64,000 nucleotides of DNA from Prostheceraeus crozeri. Lineage: Eukaryota; Platyhelminthes; Polycladida; Euryleptidae. The stretch's first letter is position 1, and each line of letters starts with the position of its first letter. A program made the position numbers and the translations under genes. The stretch is taken from assembly GCA_907163375.1 (NCBI GenBank), contig CAJQUW010005287.1:1-64000 (forward strand). Direction: 5' to 3'. Below are positions 16,680 to 28,646 of this stretch, piece by piece. The notes below the pieces were generated by a model that searched no databases, was not told the origin of the DNA, and worked only from the letters and a program-made list of their open reading frames with translations.

Positions 16680-19600
16680 TATAAGTAGTCCATCACTTAG
16701 GGCAGGTCAATAGCGACCGAACCTTTTTTGAATCAAGTCAAACGGACTTGTAGAAGCAAAGTTACGAGCCTTTAAAGTTTTGGAGTCTTTTATGGCCTGG
16801 AGACGAAGGCCATCTCCTGGCGAACCTCTAAGTCTGACGCCTTAGCTGATATCAGCAATGAAATTTTCTAAGTCGGTTTCTTACAGAAACTTGGAATTTG
16901 GAATGTCCGAAGCTATCATCGGAGCTCAGAGAGACGACCTACCTCTGACAGTCGTTCTCCTCTAAATGACAAGTCTCCGTTGGTTCCCAGCTTATATAGT
17001 GTGTGGCGATCAGCTGATGACGTAATACCCATCATCCAAACACTAAAAATCCCGTCTATCTCCGGTTCTAGTGCTCCGATTGAGCTGGAAATACACCATT
17101 TCCATGTAGAATTTGACGCTGAATCCGAATCTGGCCTCCGTTTTCCCATCCGATGCTTCGTTTTGGCTCTACAGTAGGCAGCCATCGCAAAAATTCTAAC
17201 TCTGTCGTTTTTCCGAAAAATGTTGAAAATTTTTCTCGCCGATGACTTGAAACTCTCCGATTGACATGAAACTCACCATATAGATAAAGAATCTGACGCT
17301 GATTCCAAATCTGAAATCCGTTTTCCAATCCGATGCTTCGTTTTGAAGCTAGAGCCCAAAACGTCCCAAATTCTAACTCTGTCGTTTTTCACCAATGTCC
17401 GAAAATCTTAAATGGCATCTCACATCTAAACGAAGACAGATAGGAACAAGCCGATTCTTTCACTGAATTTGTCTCACTCTTAGCTTTCAAACGAGCTATT
17501 GCACGACAAAATCCGTCCACTGGAAGCCAAAATCGAAGCAAGCTGTCCAGAGGGGGGGGGGGGGACGTCAGTGAAAATTTTTTCTCTCCGATTGAGCTGG
17601 AAATACACCATTTCCATGTAGAATTTGACGCTGAATCCGAATCTGGCCTCCGTTTTCCCATCCGATGCTTCGTTTTGGCTCTACAGTAGGCAGCCATCGC
17701 AAAAATTCTAACTCTGTCGTTTTTTTCGAAAAATGTTGAAAATTTTTTCTCTCCGATTGACTTGAAACTCACCATACAGATAAAGAATTTCACGCTGATT
17801 CCAAATCTGAAATCCGTTTTCCAATCCGATGCTTCGTTTTGAAGCTAGAGCCCAAAACGTCCCAAATTCTAACTCTGTCGTTTTCACCAATGTCCCAAAA
17901 TCTTAAATGGTGTCTCACATCTAAACGAAGACAGATAGGAACAAGCCGATTCTTTCATTGAATTGGTCTCACTCTTAGCTTTCAAACGAGCTATCGCACG
18001 ACAAAATCCATCCACTGGAAGCCAAAATCGAAGCAAGCTGTCCAGAGGGGGGGGGGGACGTCAGCGAAAAATTTTCTCTCTCCGATTGCTTTCAAATTCA
18101 CCATACAGATGCAGAATTTCACGTAGATTCCGAATCTGGCCTCCGTTTTCTCATCCGATGCTTCGTTTGGGCGCTACACACCAAAACGTCCCAAATTCTA
18201 ACTCTGTCGTTTTTTCGAAAAATGTTGAAAATTTTTCTCTCCGATTGACTTGAAACTCACCATACAGATAAAGAATTTCACGCTGATTCCAAATCTGAAA
18301 TCCGTTTTCCCATCCGATGCTTCGTTTTGAAGCTAGAGCCCAAAACGTCCCAAATTCTAACTCTGTCGTTTTTCGCCAATGTCCCAAAATCTTAAATGGC
18401 GTCTCACATCTAAACGAAGACAGATAGGAACAAGCCGATTCTTTCAGTGAATTTGTCTCACTCTTAGCTTTCAAACGAGCTATCGCACGACAAAATCCGT
18501 CCACTGGAAGCTAAAATCGAAGCAAGCTGTCCAGAGGGGGGGGGGACGTCAGTGAAATTTCTAAATTTGATGAAAAATGTTTTGGTGACGGTCCCAGGTC
18601 GAAATTCCACACTTTGGAAAATTTTCAAAATTTTACCCATACAAAGTCACTCTGACACTTAGGATTTTTTCAGGTAAGCGAGCTCCGACCTAAAATCTTG
18701 TAACCGCTCTAACTTTTGAACGAAGACAGATAGGAACAAGCCGATTCTTTCACTGAATTTGTCTCACTCTTAGCTTTCAAACGAGCTATTGCACGACAAA
18801 ATCCGTCCACTGGAAGCCAAAATCGAAGCAAGCTGTCCAGAGGGGGGGGGGACGTCAGCGAAAAATTTTTTATCTCCGATTTCGCTGGAAACATCCTTCC
18901 TAACCCAAAATTTCACGTAGATTCCGAATCTGGCCTCCGTTTTCTCATCCGATGCTTCGTTTTGGCTCTACAGTAGGCAGCCATCGCAAAAATTCTAACT
19001 CTGTCGTTTTTTCGAAAAATGTTGAAAATTTTTTCTCTCCGATTGACTTGAAACTCACCATACAGATAAAGAATTTCACGCTGATTCCAAATCTGAAATC
19101 CGTTTTCCCATCCGATGCTTCGTTTTGAAGCTAGAGCCCAAAACGTCCCAAATTCTAACTCTGTCGTTTTTCGCCAATGTCCCAAAATCTTAAATGGCGT
19201 CTCACATCTAAACGAAGACAGATAGGAACAAGCCGATTCTTTCAGTGAATTTGTCTCACTCTTAGCTTTCAAACGAGCTATCGCACGACAAAATCCGTCC
19301 ACTGGAAGCTAAAATCGAAGCAAGCTGTCCAGAGGGGGGGGGGGACGTCAGCGAAAAATTTTTTATCTCCGATTTCGCTGGAAACATCCTTCCTAACCCA
19401 AAATTTCACGTAGATTCCGAATCTGGCCTCCGTTTTCTCATCCGATGCTTCGTTTGGGCGCTACACACCAAAACGTCCCAAATTCTAACTCTGTTAAAAT
19501 TTTGAAGAAAAATTTTTTCTCACCAATTGCCTTGAAACTCACCCTACCGATGCAGAATTTTACGGTGAATCCGAATCTGGCAGCCATTTCACCATCCACG
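16680..19600. repeat. ~490-bp tandem repeat family with poly-G tracts
   Basis: Units contain, in order, CTCCGATTGACTTGAAACTC, a CCGATGCTTCG word, TTCTAACTCTGTCG, GAAGACAGATAGGAACAAGC, an AAATCCGTCCACTGG word, and GTCCAGAG followed by 9-14 G and ACGTCAG. G tracts lie near 17,551, 18,043, 18,533, 18,840 and 19,332. Internal sub-blocks are swapped or skipped, hence the unequal spacing. The long minus-strand frames here are the same repeat read over and over and are not genes. Inverted copies lie at 31,030-31,745. Confidence 0.85.
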
Positions 19601-19601
19601 A

Positions 19602-19690
19602 CAACCTAGACGGTCGCCCACGTTAACCTAGACGGTCGCCCACGTCAACCTAGACGGTCGCCCACGTCAACCTGGACGGTCGCCCAAGTC
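19602..19690. repeat. ~22-bp minisatellite
   Basis: Four to five copies of a unit reading CCTAGACGGTCGCCCACGTC, with the last units diverging. Confidence 0.8.
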
Positions 19691-19734
19691 AACCAGGCGG
19701 TCGGACCAACTCACTCGAGTCTCACACTCTGACG

Positions 19735-19905
19735 TTCCAGAGGGGGGGGGGGAGTCAGCGAACATGTTGTGAACCAACCTGGCCGGCACACCACGACAGA
19801 CCACAACCTCTGTCGTTCCAGAGGGGGGGGGGGCTCAGACCCGAAGCACCACGGCGGCCGACCACGACACTCTGCCGTTCCAGAGGGGGGGGGGCGCCGG
19901 TCGAG
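19735..19905. repeat. Short poly-G repeat cluster
   Basis: Three units, each ending CCAGAG plus about ten G (near 19,740, 19,822 and 19,883). They are related to the poly-G tails of the array on the left and, in inverted form, to 21,020-21,180. Confidence 0.7.
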
Positions 19906-19911
19906 TGTTTG

Positions 19912-20935
19912 TCATTTGCTTACTACTGCTGTTGCTGTATAAATTATAAGATTATTATAATCTAAAAAGTTTGGTGTCATGAGAATTTTAAATAATAGAT
20001 AAGTTTTTCCACAACCTGAACGACCACAGATAGCTGATAAAACTTTATTGGATAAGCTTGAATGATGATTAAATTTCACCTTTTTGTTCAAAGACATTTA
20101 TATCATATCATTTTATCTTTGGTACGAACTGATGCTCATACTTCACGCAACGGAACGAAGTTCTGCGAGAGATTTACACTTCTCGCAACAAAAGATCCAT
20201 CATTATTTCTTCGCCTCCAAAATTTATTTCCTTTCTCATCTGTCATTCTAATGCTAATTGAATTGATTGTTTTTCTTGTAGCTGGAAAATATATTAATGA
20301 TTTTGGGATTACATTCATACTACAACCAATTGGCACTGAAAATGCAGGATAACTGAAAATATTATTTGCAAGTTTTCCATTAACATAACCACCTTCTATT
20401 ATGTCACAGTGAACGTTGATTGAATTTATTTCAGTTATTTTATGGTATTTCACTTATGTGAAAACTTTGATTATAGACTTTCTTTTTGAATCCTAGTAGT
20501 TTTGATGAACACCTGTCAATGTTGAAATCAACTTGATGATTTTCATCTAAAGTAAGAGAAAATTTATTAACTGCTGGTTCGACTGCGAAATGTAATTGTT
20601 TCTTGTCTTTAAATTGAACACCTAAACGTCTCTTTATTTCATTTGAGATTGATTCAACTTCATAAGATCCAGGAAGAAAAGTCAATCCTTTCCAGGTTTT
20701 ACCTTTATCATTATAATACTTGAATTGGTCATTTACATTTTTGATAATATTTTAAATCGCATTAAATGTTGAAAAACTAGTTAGTGCTACTTCATAATGT
20801 TTGCCTTGTTCTAAATGAAGAATAGGGTCTAAACTACAAGTATGTGATAAATTAGTTGATGAATTTTTATGTCGCACTAAATTTTTGATGACCTTAAAAT
20901 ATCAATAAGATTTTCTAAATGATAATTTATTTATT
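19912..20935 (-). mobile_element. Polinton fragment: start of packaging ATPase and penton-like gene; broken
   Basis: On the minus strand this matches the adjoining genes of the complete Polinton further right (37,324-38,330): the penton-like capsid gene (HFAVEPAVNKFSLTLDENH) and the beginning of the packaging ATPase with its GRSGCGKT Walker A. Only about 1 kb of the element remains. It is broken in several places and clearly diverged from the complete copy, so it is older. No terminal repeats are present. It sits between inverted poly-G/poly-C repeat clusters (19,735-19,905 and 21,020-21,180). Confidence 0.85.
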
Positions 20936-21019
20936 CTAACTCTGTTGTGTTCATTTGTTAACGAAATTTTCACACATCGTAAGTAGTAAGTAAATCTACA
21001 CCACTGGACCGCGCAAGAT

Positions 21020-21180
21020 GGCCGCCATCGCTGACGTCCCCCCTGTCAGACGAGTCGGCCGTGGTCCGCCGCCGTGTTGCTTCGAGTGTGACGCCCCCCT
21101 CCTGTCAGACGAGTTGGTCGTGGTCCGCCACCGTGTTGCTTCGAGTCTGACGTCCCCCCCCCCTCTGGCCCGACGACGTA
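21020..21180. repeat. Tandem poly-C repeat pair
   Basis: Two ~85-bp units with CTGTCAGACGAGT, GTGGTCCGCC(G/A)CCGTG and TTCGAGT-TGACG, ending in runs of C. They are an inverted relative of the cluster at 19,735-19,905. Confidence 0.7.
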
Positions 21181-23039
21181 GCGAGAGGTGGTTTGTGATG
21201 CGCTCTCCAGGTTGGCGTGCACTTGTAAGAGCGGAAATCTACAACTTTTACAATATCAGAGCCTACAAATTGACAACTTTCGGAAATCAACAACCGGTGT
21301 CGATTTCCGATAACTAGAGATCAAGTTTTCTGCGTCGTCATTAGCTTTTTTCCAAAGGTCTACATATCAATCACGAGATAGATGTTTATGCAAGGGAATT
21401 GTTTACTTTCATGCAAAAATATTGTGGAATAAAGCAGCAGAGTATAGTTGACTTTTGTACAGTAAATCGACAACCGTACAAATTTTTGTATTGTTTGACT
21501 ACGGCATTTAGAATTAAGGTCGGTAAAACAAAATCTCGAATTATTTGATATTTCGCAATAATGTGAAACTAACGCGTTTATCGTTATTAATTGTGCATAG
21601 TCTAATAGAGCGCATAACTACCCGTGGTTTCTGAAATCCCATCAATGAGATGAGTGTTACAAACCGTTGTGGTGATGATATGATATTGGACTGATATTTT
21701 TCTTCTTTGTGGTTGCTTAGCAAATGTTCGTGTGAGAGACATACTTCAGCGTTATCATAAGCAGTAAAATGCTTTTAGTATGCACCAAGTAGAAAGTTGA
21801 TTACAGATATTCCCATTATTGGTATTCTACTGTCATCAGTACTTTGGCATGTCATGAACATGATGTAAACAGGTTTACACATGCAGACGTTAGGAGATAG
21901 GCCAATACATCCGCTGAAATAGCTACCACATGATTATATGTGGAGCACGAAATTACGGAAAATTGAATTAAACTCAACATGTTTGTCATCAACAAGATAC
22001 TATTACCATTTGTGAGAAACTATAGACTTTACGAAATTCTCTAAACATCTTGATTTCTGATCAAACTCATGAGGCAATCTTAAGTAAAGTCATTCCATTT
22101 TTATCAGATTTTTGTTTATTGTATTGAGCATGCTAGTTCCATGTGGTAAGGGAGGGAGAGGCTACATTTACCGTCAATGCTTGGACTCCATTGCTTTTAA
22201 AAAGAGCATGAAATGATGCTTTTGTACGATTGTATTCGATATTTTGAAGGCAAAGTTTATTTCCTTGTTAAAACCGTGCGAGTATGGAAACTACTACGTA
22301 TCTGTGAATATTCTCAAACTCCACTGATTGGCTGATATCGCAGAACATCAAACTCTACATTTTGCAACAATCTACTCTTTTCAACGCAATTGCAGTTTTC
22401 GTGTATTGAATTAAGGTTCTAGAAAATTAGTTATTCATGATTATTATGATTCCCGCGAAATTTTTTGTCTGAATAAAGAAATTCAGGCTTTCATGTTAAT
22501 CCGTATAAAATGTGCGAAATAATCGTGTGTGGTTATTCGCAAGCTGTAACATGATTGGTTTATATCACAACATCACATTTGTAGATATTATTTCTCAACA
22601 GTTGTAGGTAGACCTACTGTATGTAATTCAAGTTTCTGGATAAATTTCGTAGGTATGATCACTGTGAATAGAGCGGATGTATTTTATAAGTTGAGTGCCG
22701 GCATGTTTCTTTCTTGTCATCTATGGTTATAGGAATCTAGTTTCCAAAATTTTCAGTCAAGTACATTAAGACCACAACTGCGTTGAAGAATGTATAACCA
22801 TAATTTCGATAATTTGTGATATTAACCAATCATATTACTGTGTATGTGTTAAGTATATTGGCCTATATTACTGACTTTTACCGCTGCTTGTGCATTATTT
22901 TTCCGCTTGGGAATAAACCTGGCACAATATTTACACAAGATGATCAAGTTAAAATTGATTAGACCCATAGTGCACGTCGGATAGAGCGCCACCTGATGCA
23001 TGCGTCAACTGTATTTTTTCATGTAAATTTCAATAATGA
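21181..23039. other. No gene recognised
   Basis: AT-rich DNA with only short accidental frames, no inverted repeats that I can see and no RNA gene. Confidence 0.5.
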
Positions 23040-23996
23040 TTAGGCAAACCGAACTGTTCCAAGCACAGTGCTAGGGCTTCCAAATAACAGACTCGACATC
23101 TTTTGGAAGATAATGGATTTCCTACACGTGTGGTAATTTTTGATGGATAGTGATCTAGCTGAGGATTTGCTGGCACCGCTGTTAAACGAGGACGACCTCC
23201 ATGTACACTGTCTTGTACACCACCTTGAGATATCCAATATCCGATAGTTTTCGATGGTGTAGCCGAGGTATGTCACATTTCCACCTGGATGCCGGTAAAC
23301 TATGCAAGAATTTCTATGAATTATATGAATCAGATGCAATCCGTAATACCATGTGCAGGATTTCCTGTTAAAGTTGTAGTGATACATAGAGGCATCCAAG
23401 AAGTCGACAACTCCATATTGGTATTGTAACGAAGGACGAGACTTGGGTTTAAAAACTCCAACACGACTTTATGGTCGGTCTCTTGTTCAGAGCCATGGTA
23501 AACAGAAATGCAGCATTTTGTAAAGTCTGTTTCCGTAATGCATCTTTCTCCATGCTCGAACCTTCACCCTCATCGTACGCCTGTCAAACACAATATTATT
23601 CGACCACAGTTTCAAAGTAGAAAATATTTCATCTGTTAAAAAGAGATTGATAAAAAAGGATTGTCGTCTGCGTTTTCTGCACATTGTATCGACAGATTCA
23701 AGCCGGTCAATCCTGCAAACTCAGGCAAAGGTTCTGGTCTGTGATCGTTTTCACCAAGTTACAAAATGCCAACCATGTCAGGGAGTTAGATATGATGTTA
23801 TTTTCTCATCTTCACTGTCAGACGTCGATATTTCATCACTACCGCTTTCACCATCATCAGTACCGACAGCCGCATCATCAAAACCTAAGTTTCGAATCGC
23901 AGCCATGAATACATTTCTGCGTGGTCTTTGCGAAGCCATTTCAATCAAAATATTGAGTGATTTAGTAAAATGCAACAAGATTGTTAGCTTCATCAA
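23040..23996 (-). pseudogene. Remnant coding DNA, perhaps a piggyBac-like transposase
   Basis: Three minus-strand pieces: an N-terminal-looking piece (23,778-23,996) with MASQRPRRNVF and an acidic Ser/Asp/Glu stretch (ESGSDEISTSDSEDE); a middle piece (23,487-23,684) with FFINLFLTDEIF; and a last piece (23,040-23,399) ending STVLGTVRFA. Acidic N-terminus, F-LF-TDE and GTVR words occur in that order in piggyBac-type transposases, but the matches are short and the pieces are out of frame with each other. It could equally be a decayed host exon. Weak call. Confidence 0.2.
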
Positions 23997-24980
23997 CTCA
24001 GTGAACTTTAATCAAATATATAAACCTGAATCTTTGCATTGAGACACACAATTTCGTTACATAAATTGCATAACATTATCAACGTGACGGGCACCGCCAA
24101 TCATATTGTCTGTCGAATGTTAGGGAGCGCGATCACATTGATCTGCTATGCATTAGCATCCGTGTCAACTGATGCGAAAGGGTTAAGCGTATTTCGTCGG
24201 TGTACTGCATTTGGAGATCATTACTCCTCTCCCTGTGTTTTAGGGAGATAGTATGCTAGCTCTGACAATACTGGTTTGTTCTTATCCGCCGAGTTTGATT
24301 TTATTATATGAGCTGAGTTATCCACCCATCAGCGCAACAATAAAAGGTCACCCAATCGGCACGTTTGAACCAACGTATATTCCTAGTTAAAAACTGGAAC
24401 ATTCTTGAACATTGTGTGACGACTAGTTTCCTGGGATGCTTGTGATAAAGTAAATTAGGTATTTAAGCATCTGATAGGTTGGGAATTGTAATTGAGATGA
24501 TAAAGACTAGTAGGAGACTGTTATACAAGAGATAGCACTTGTTCAATAAGTTGTCAATATCTGACAAGGTCACAACCTATGGATATAACTACTTGTCATC
24601 GATCTGAGAGGGATTGAGCTTTCTGCAGATATCATCCCCGTATCACATCAAAATATACTTTTATTCGACATTTTGAGTCTCAGCATTTCATGAATTCACG
24701 CGTATTCTGGTAGGTAAAAATACTGTCAGTTTTGTTGGAGAGACCACTTCAGAGAAAAATGCTTGGAGAAACTCACAGTAACAGAAGGAATACATACGTG
24801 CGGATATTTTAAGGAAAATATTGTATTTTAATTAACGCTGTGTGACATTTGACCATGTCTGAAGGACATTTTTCGAAAAATTCTCTAAAAGACTTCAGAT
24901 TCCCCTAAATTTCTGGGCAGCAACACTTCTTTCAAAACTATCGCCATATTTCAATCATTTTTCAATTGTTGGCCCAAGGA
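23997..24980. other. No gene recognised
   Basis: Intergenic DNA with no repeat or frame that I can assign. Confidence 0.45.
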
Positions 24981-24986
24981 TGGCAC

Positions 24987-25011
24987 TATATATATATATA
25001 TATATATATAT
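24987..25011. repeat. (TA)n microsatellite, 3' tail of the LINE
   Basis: Twelve TA units, 35 bp beyond the stop codon of the minus-strand LINE ORF. Many non-LTR elements end in a short microsatellite instead of poly(A), so this likely marks the element's 3' end. Confidence 0.6.
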
Positions 25012-25046
25012 TCGTATGAAATGTACAGTGATAAAGAGAAAGAAAG

Positions 25047-28000
25047 TTAAACACAAAGATCAGTTTCACGAAGCCACGTGCGTAAGTCACGATCGACGGT
25101 CTTCAGGTCACCACACATTCCAATTACAGGACACATCAGGACGTGTTCACTAGTTTGAACGTCTCCGCATCTGCAGGAATCACTTGAGGACAGACCGATC
25201 TTATGCATGAATGCAGCGAATCTGCCGTGTCCAGATCGGAGGCGATTCAGGAGGACCCACTGTCCTCTGGGGAGATCGGACCCGGGAGGATGGTAAGCCG
25301 GTTCGGATATGAAGCGCCGAAGTCCGTGACTCGCCTGCGTCCATTTTCGTCTCCATTCATCTGCAGCCCATGAGTTGGAATAGGTTGTTGATAGTGGGAT
25401 AAGGCCGTTGTGTCGTCTGGATAGAGGGTTGCGTGACTTAAGTGTTCTTGATGGTCGGTCGTTGGCGAAGAGCTTCTTATGCAGCAGGTGGTCACTGTCC
25501 GAAGCTCTTTGGTGAAGTCGTATCGCGAGTCTTTCGCGGCGGATGTCAGGAGGTTCAATGCCACTCAGAATGGGCAGGATGTCAATTGGTTTACTGCGTA
25601 TACAACCAGAGATTAGTCGCATAGTGTCATTTAGAGCGCAGTCTATCTTCTTGGAGTGGGTACTCTGCATCCAGATTGGAGAGCAATACTCCGCGCTGGA
25701 GTAGCACAGAGCAAGGGCGGAGGTTCGAAGCACAGAGAACTCAGCGCCCCAACGGCAACTAGCGAGGGTGCGTAGTATTGAATTACGGGCGTTGATCTTG
25801 GCTGCGACTTGTTTAAGGTGTTGCCCGTACGTAAGTGATCGGTCTAGCGTTATGCCGAGGTACTTCGGAGAGATAACAGGTGAGATGACTTTCCCTCGTA
25901 AATGGACGTTTAACTGTTTGTTGGCCTGACAGTTCTTGAGATGAAAAACACTGCATACTGTTTTTTCGGCATTTAGTCTTAGTCTCCATCGATGAAAGTA
26001 ACAAGTCAGTTTGTCAAGGTCATTGCTAAGTGTCCGCTCGATTTCGGTAGTAACGTTTCCTTTAGTTAGTAGGGCTATGTCGTCAGCGTAGATATACTTA
26101 TGGCTAGTCGTAACAGGTAAGTCGTGAGTGTAGATGTTGAACAGCAATGGTGCAAGTACAGAGCCTTGTGGTAAGCCATTACGAAGAAAACGACGTCGAG
26201 ATGACTGCCCACGGAGATTGACCACAAAGCTTCGTTGACTAACCAGTGTCATAATCATTTTGACCATGTGCTTAGAGGGAATGGTTTTCAATAACTTCAA
26301 GTTAAGACCTCGTAGCCATACTGTGTCGTATGCGGCTGAAAGGTCGATAAAAACAGCACCAGCAAAAACGTTTTCTTCATAGGCATCTTCGATGTCTTCA
26401 GTTAGCAAGGCAACTTGATCAGTGGTACAGCGGTTAGGGCGGAAGCCGGCCTGTTCATGAGGAAGAACAGATTCGACGATGGGAGTGATACGGTTGTAGA
26501 TCAGACGCTTGAACAGCTTGAATGCGATGCAAAGTAAACTGATCGGCCTGTAGCTGGTGGGAGAATCCTGAGGTTTATTTGGCTTCAGGACGGCTATAAC
26601 TTTTGCAGTTCTCCAGATTTTAGGAATTTTGTGAGATTTTAAGCAGGTTGTGAAAAATGATGTCAGCCATGCGATGTATAAATCTGTCAGGTTTTTGTAG
26701 AATTCAGGATGGAGGTTATCCGGTCCTGGGCTTTTTCCGCTTTTACTGAAGTGGATTGCGCTGCAAATTTCTTCCTCCGAAAAGTTGTAGCAGAGATCGA
26801 TGTCAGCATATGGGGCATTCCAGGAAGACTTGAGATCGTAGTTTACTGTGCGTGTGAAAGCTTTATCTGGACTGGAATACTTTCCACTAGACAGGAGGCT
26901 GTGAGCGATTTGATTTGGTGTAACAGGAGTCACGGTGGTGGTTACAGTTGTTCGGGCCGTTAGTTTATTCAGAGTGTTCCGCGCTTCTCTGCTTGAGTGC
27001 TTCATATCGATCTTATCAATGGATGATAGCCAGCGAGCTTGTCTGCGAGTATTGATGTACTTGATGAGTTCGTTTGCAGACTGCTTCTTTTCTTCTAGTG
27101 AGACGGATTGCTCATGTTGACTAGCGAGTTCAGAGCATTTCTTGTCCCAGCAAGGTATATATGTCTTCCTGTAGCCACGTGGGATAGAGAATTTGGCTGC
27201 TCGGATTATGGCGCGTTGAAATTCCTGGAAGTTGTAATCGACGTTTGGCAGAGATGGGTCTGGGAGGTCATAGTTAGTTAACAGCTCCTTAAATTTCTCC
27301 CAGTTTGCCTTCCGAAAATTCCATCTTGGGAGATGACTTGTGGCCGTTGTTGAGATGTCGGCTGGGTGGGTAATCAGTGTCGGTCGGTGTTGAGATTTCG
27401 GGAAATTCGGTAATACCGTACGAGTTGGGAGTGGTAGGAGGCTCGTCGTATCGGAGCTGAAGAATGTAAGATCTGGATTCGTATACGAATCCCAGGCGGC
27501 TGAGTGAAATGTTTTGGGCTGCTTGTTGTCATACAGGAGTTGGAGATCACCGTTGGAAGCCCATTCTGAGATGGAAATACCGTTAGAGTCGTTTTGACGA
27601 TATCCCCATCTGCAATTATGACTGTTGAAGTCCCCAGAGTAGATGACGGGATGTGGCAGGATAGGAGGTAATTGAATGTTCGTGTTAGGAGGATTGTACA
27701 CGTTCACAACAGTTAATGCATCGCCAATTTTTGTAGCTACCCATTCGGTTAATTGGTTGGGGCTAGATTTTGCTACAAATAAAGCTGACATATTGTCTCT
27801 GACAAGAGTAGCAATTCCATAATGAGGATGATGTATTGCGTCCGCGAGGAAAAATCCAGAGATGTTGATGTCATTGTCGCATTTGGTATGAGTCTCTTGT
27901 AGAAGAATGACTGAGATGGCGTGCCGGTAGCAGATATTCTGTATAACCTCGCACTTGGCTCTGGTCAGGCCTTCTACGTTGAGTTGGAGGATGCTCGGAC

Positions 28001-28100
28001 CACTTGCGGCTAGGAAGCCAGAAGTGTCGTTTCGGCTGAGATCAGGAGGTTTGGTATTGTTTGGAGCGTTACACGTATTGTACATTTCTGTTGTTGACAT
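25047..28100 (-). mobile_element. Non-LTR retrotransposon ORF: APE endonuclease + reverse transcriptase (1,017 aa), intact
   Basis: A single open frame. Residues ~35-240 form an APE-type endonuclease (SILQLNVEGLTRAKC, LLQETH, SGDFNSHNCRWGY, PDLTFF, QHRPTLI). The reverse transcriptase follows at ~455-760 (SPGPDNLHPEFYK, YRPISLL, AGFRPNRCTTDQ, FIDLSAAYDTVW, GLPQGSVLAPLLFNIY, YIYADDIALLT). A C-terminal part ends in a CRCGD-EHVLMCP Cys/His motif. Catalytic YADD and the endonuclease Glu/Asp/His are all present. Domain order points to the jockey/CR1-like group; the exact clade needs a tree. Because the frame is open over 3 kb the copy is probably young. No separate ORF1 is seen upstream (28,101-28,640), so it is either single-ORF or 5'-truncated. 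Confidence 0.92.
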
Positions 28101-28646
28101 TAGTTTCCCCGATGATTAGTCGAGTACTTACGAGGGGGACCACGAGAAGGTTGGCACTAACAATCGCAAACATTGACTTGATTCAACCTCTACAGAAATA
28201 ATTACTTTCCTCGCCCAATCACAGACCGAGATCACGCGCGCGTGTGCTCATGATTTCCAAGAATTCGTGAATGGCTGACTGCTCGGCGGTGCCATTTAGT
28301 GCATGCAGTCGACATAGGAGATATCCGTTCTATGCGAGGATCGCACGAAAGTAGATTCGAACTCGGTGATTAGTGTCAATTCAATATCCAACTGTATGTT
28401 AGTAAAATTTAAATAAACGAATACACAACATGAATATTCCTCTAGATCCTCCATGAAAATGTAAACAGAAGGCTCGCATACTCACCGATCAAATGTTCCT
28501 TAAACATTGCATTAATAACACATGCTGTCATCAGAAGACAGCAAATTATGTAAACCGCAAGTCTCATCATGAATTCAGCAGCGAAATCGAATTTCAAAAA
28601 TGAATTTAATATTTCAAATGATGCAAGACAAATTCTTAAAAATACA
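28101..28646. other. Possible LINE 5' untranslated region, otherwise unassigned
   Basis: Contains no long frame. The part nearest 28,100 may be leader sequence of the minus-strand LINE. The remote end leads into the satellite. Confidence 0.3.

Noticed and set aside
17068-19302. Minus-strand frames of 86-134 codons with shared peptides (e.g. KSETNSLKESACSYLSSF)
   Set aside because: They are one tandem repeat read several times, with start and end differing by unit. No family features and they run into poly-G tracts.
24039-24251. 70-codon plus-strand frame
   Set aside because: No features. It lies in unassigned DNA and is likely chance.
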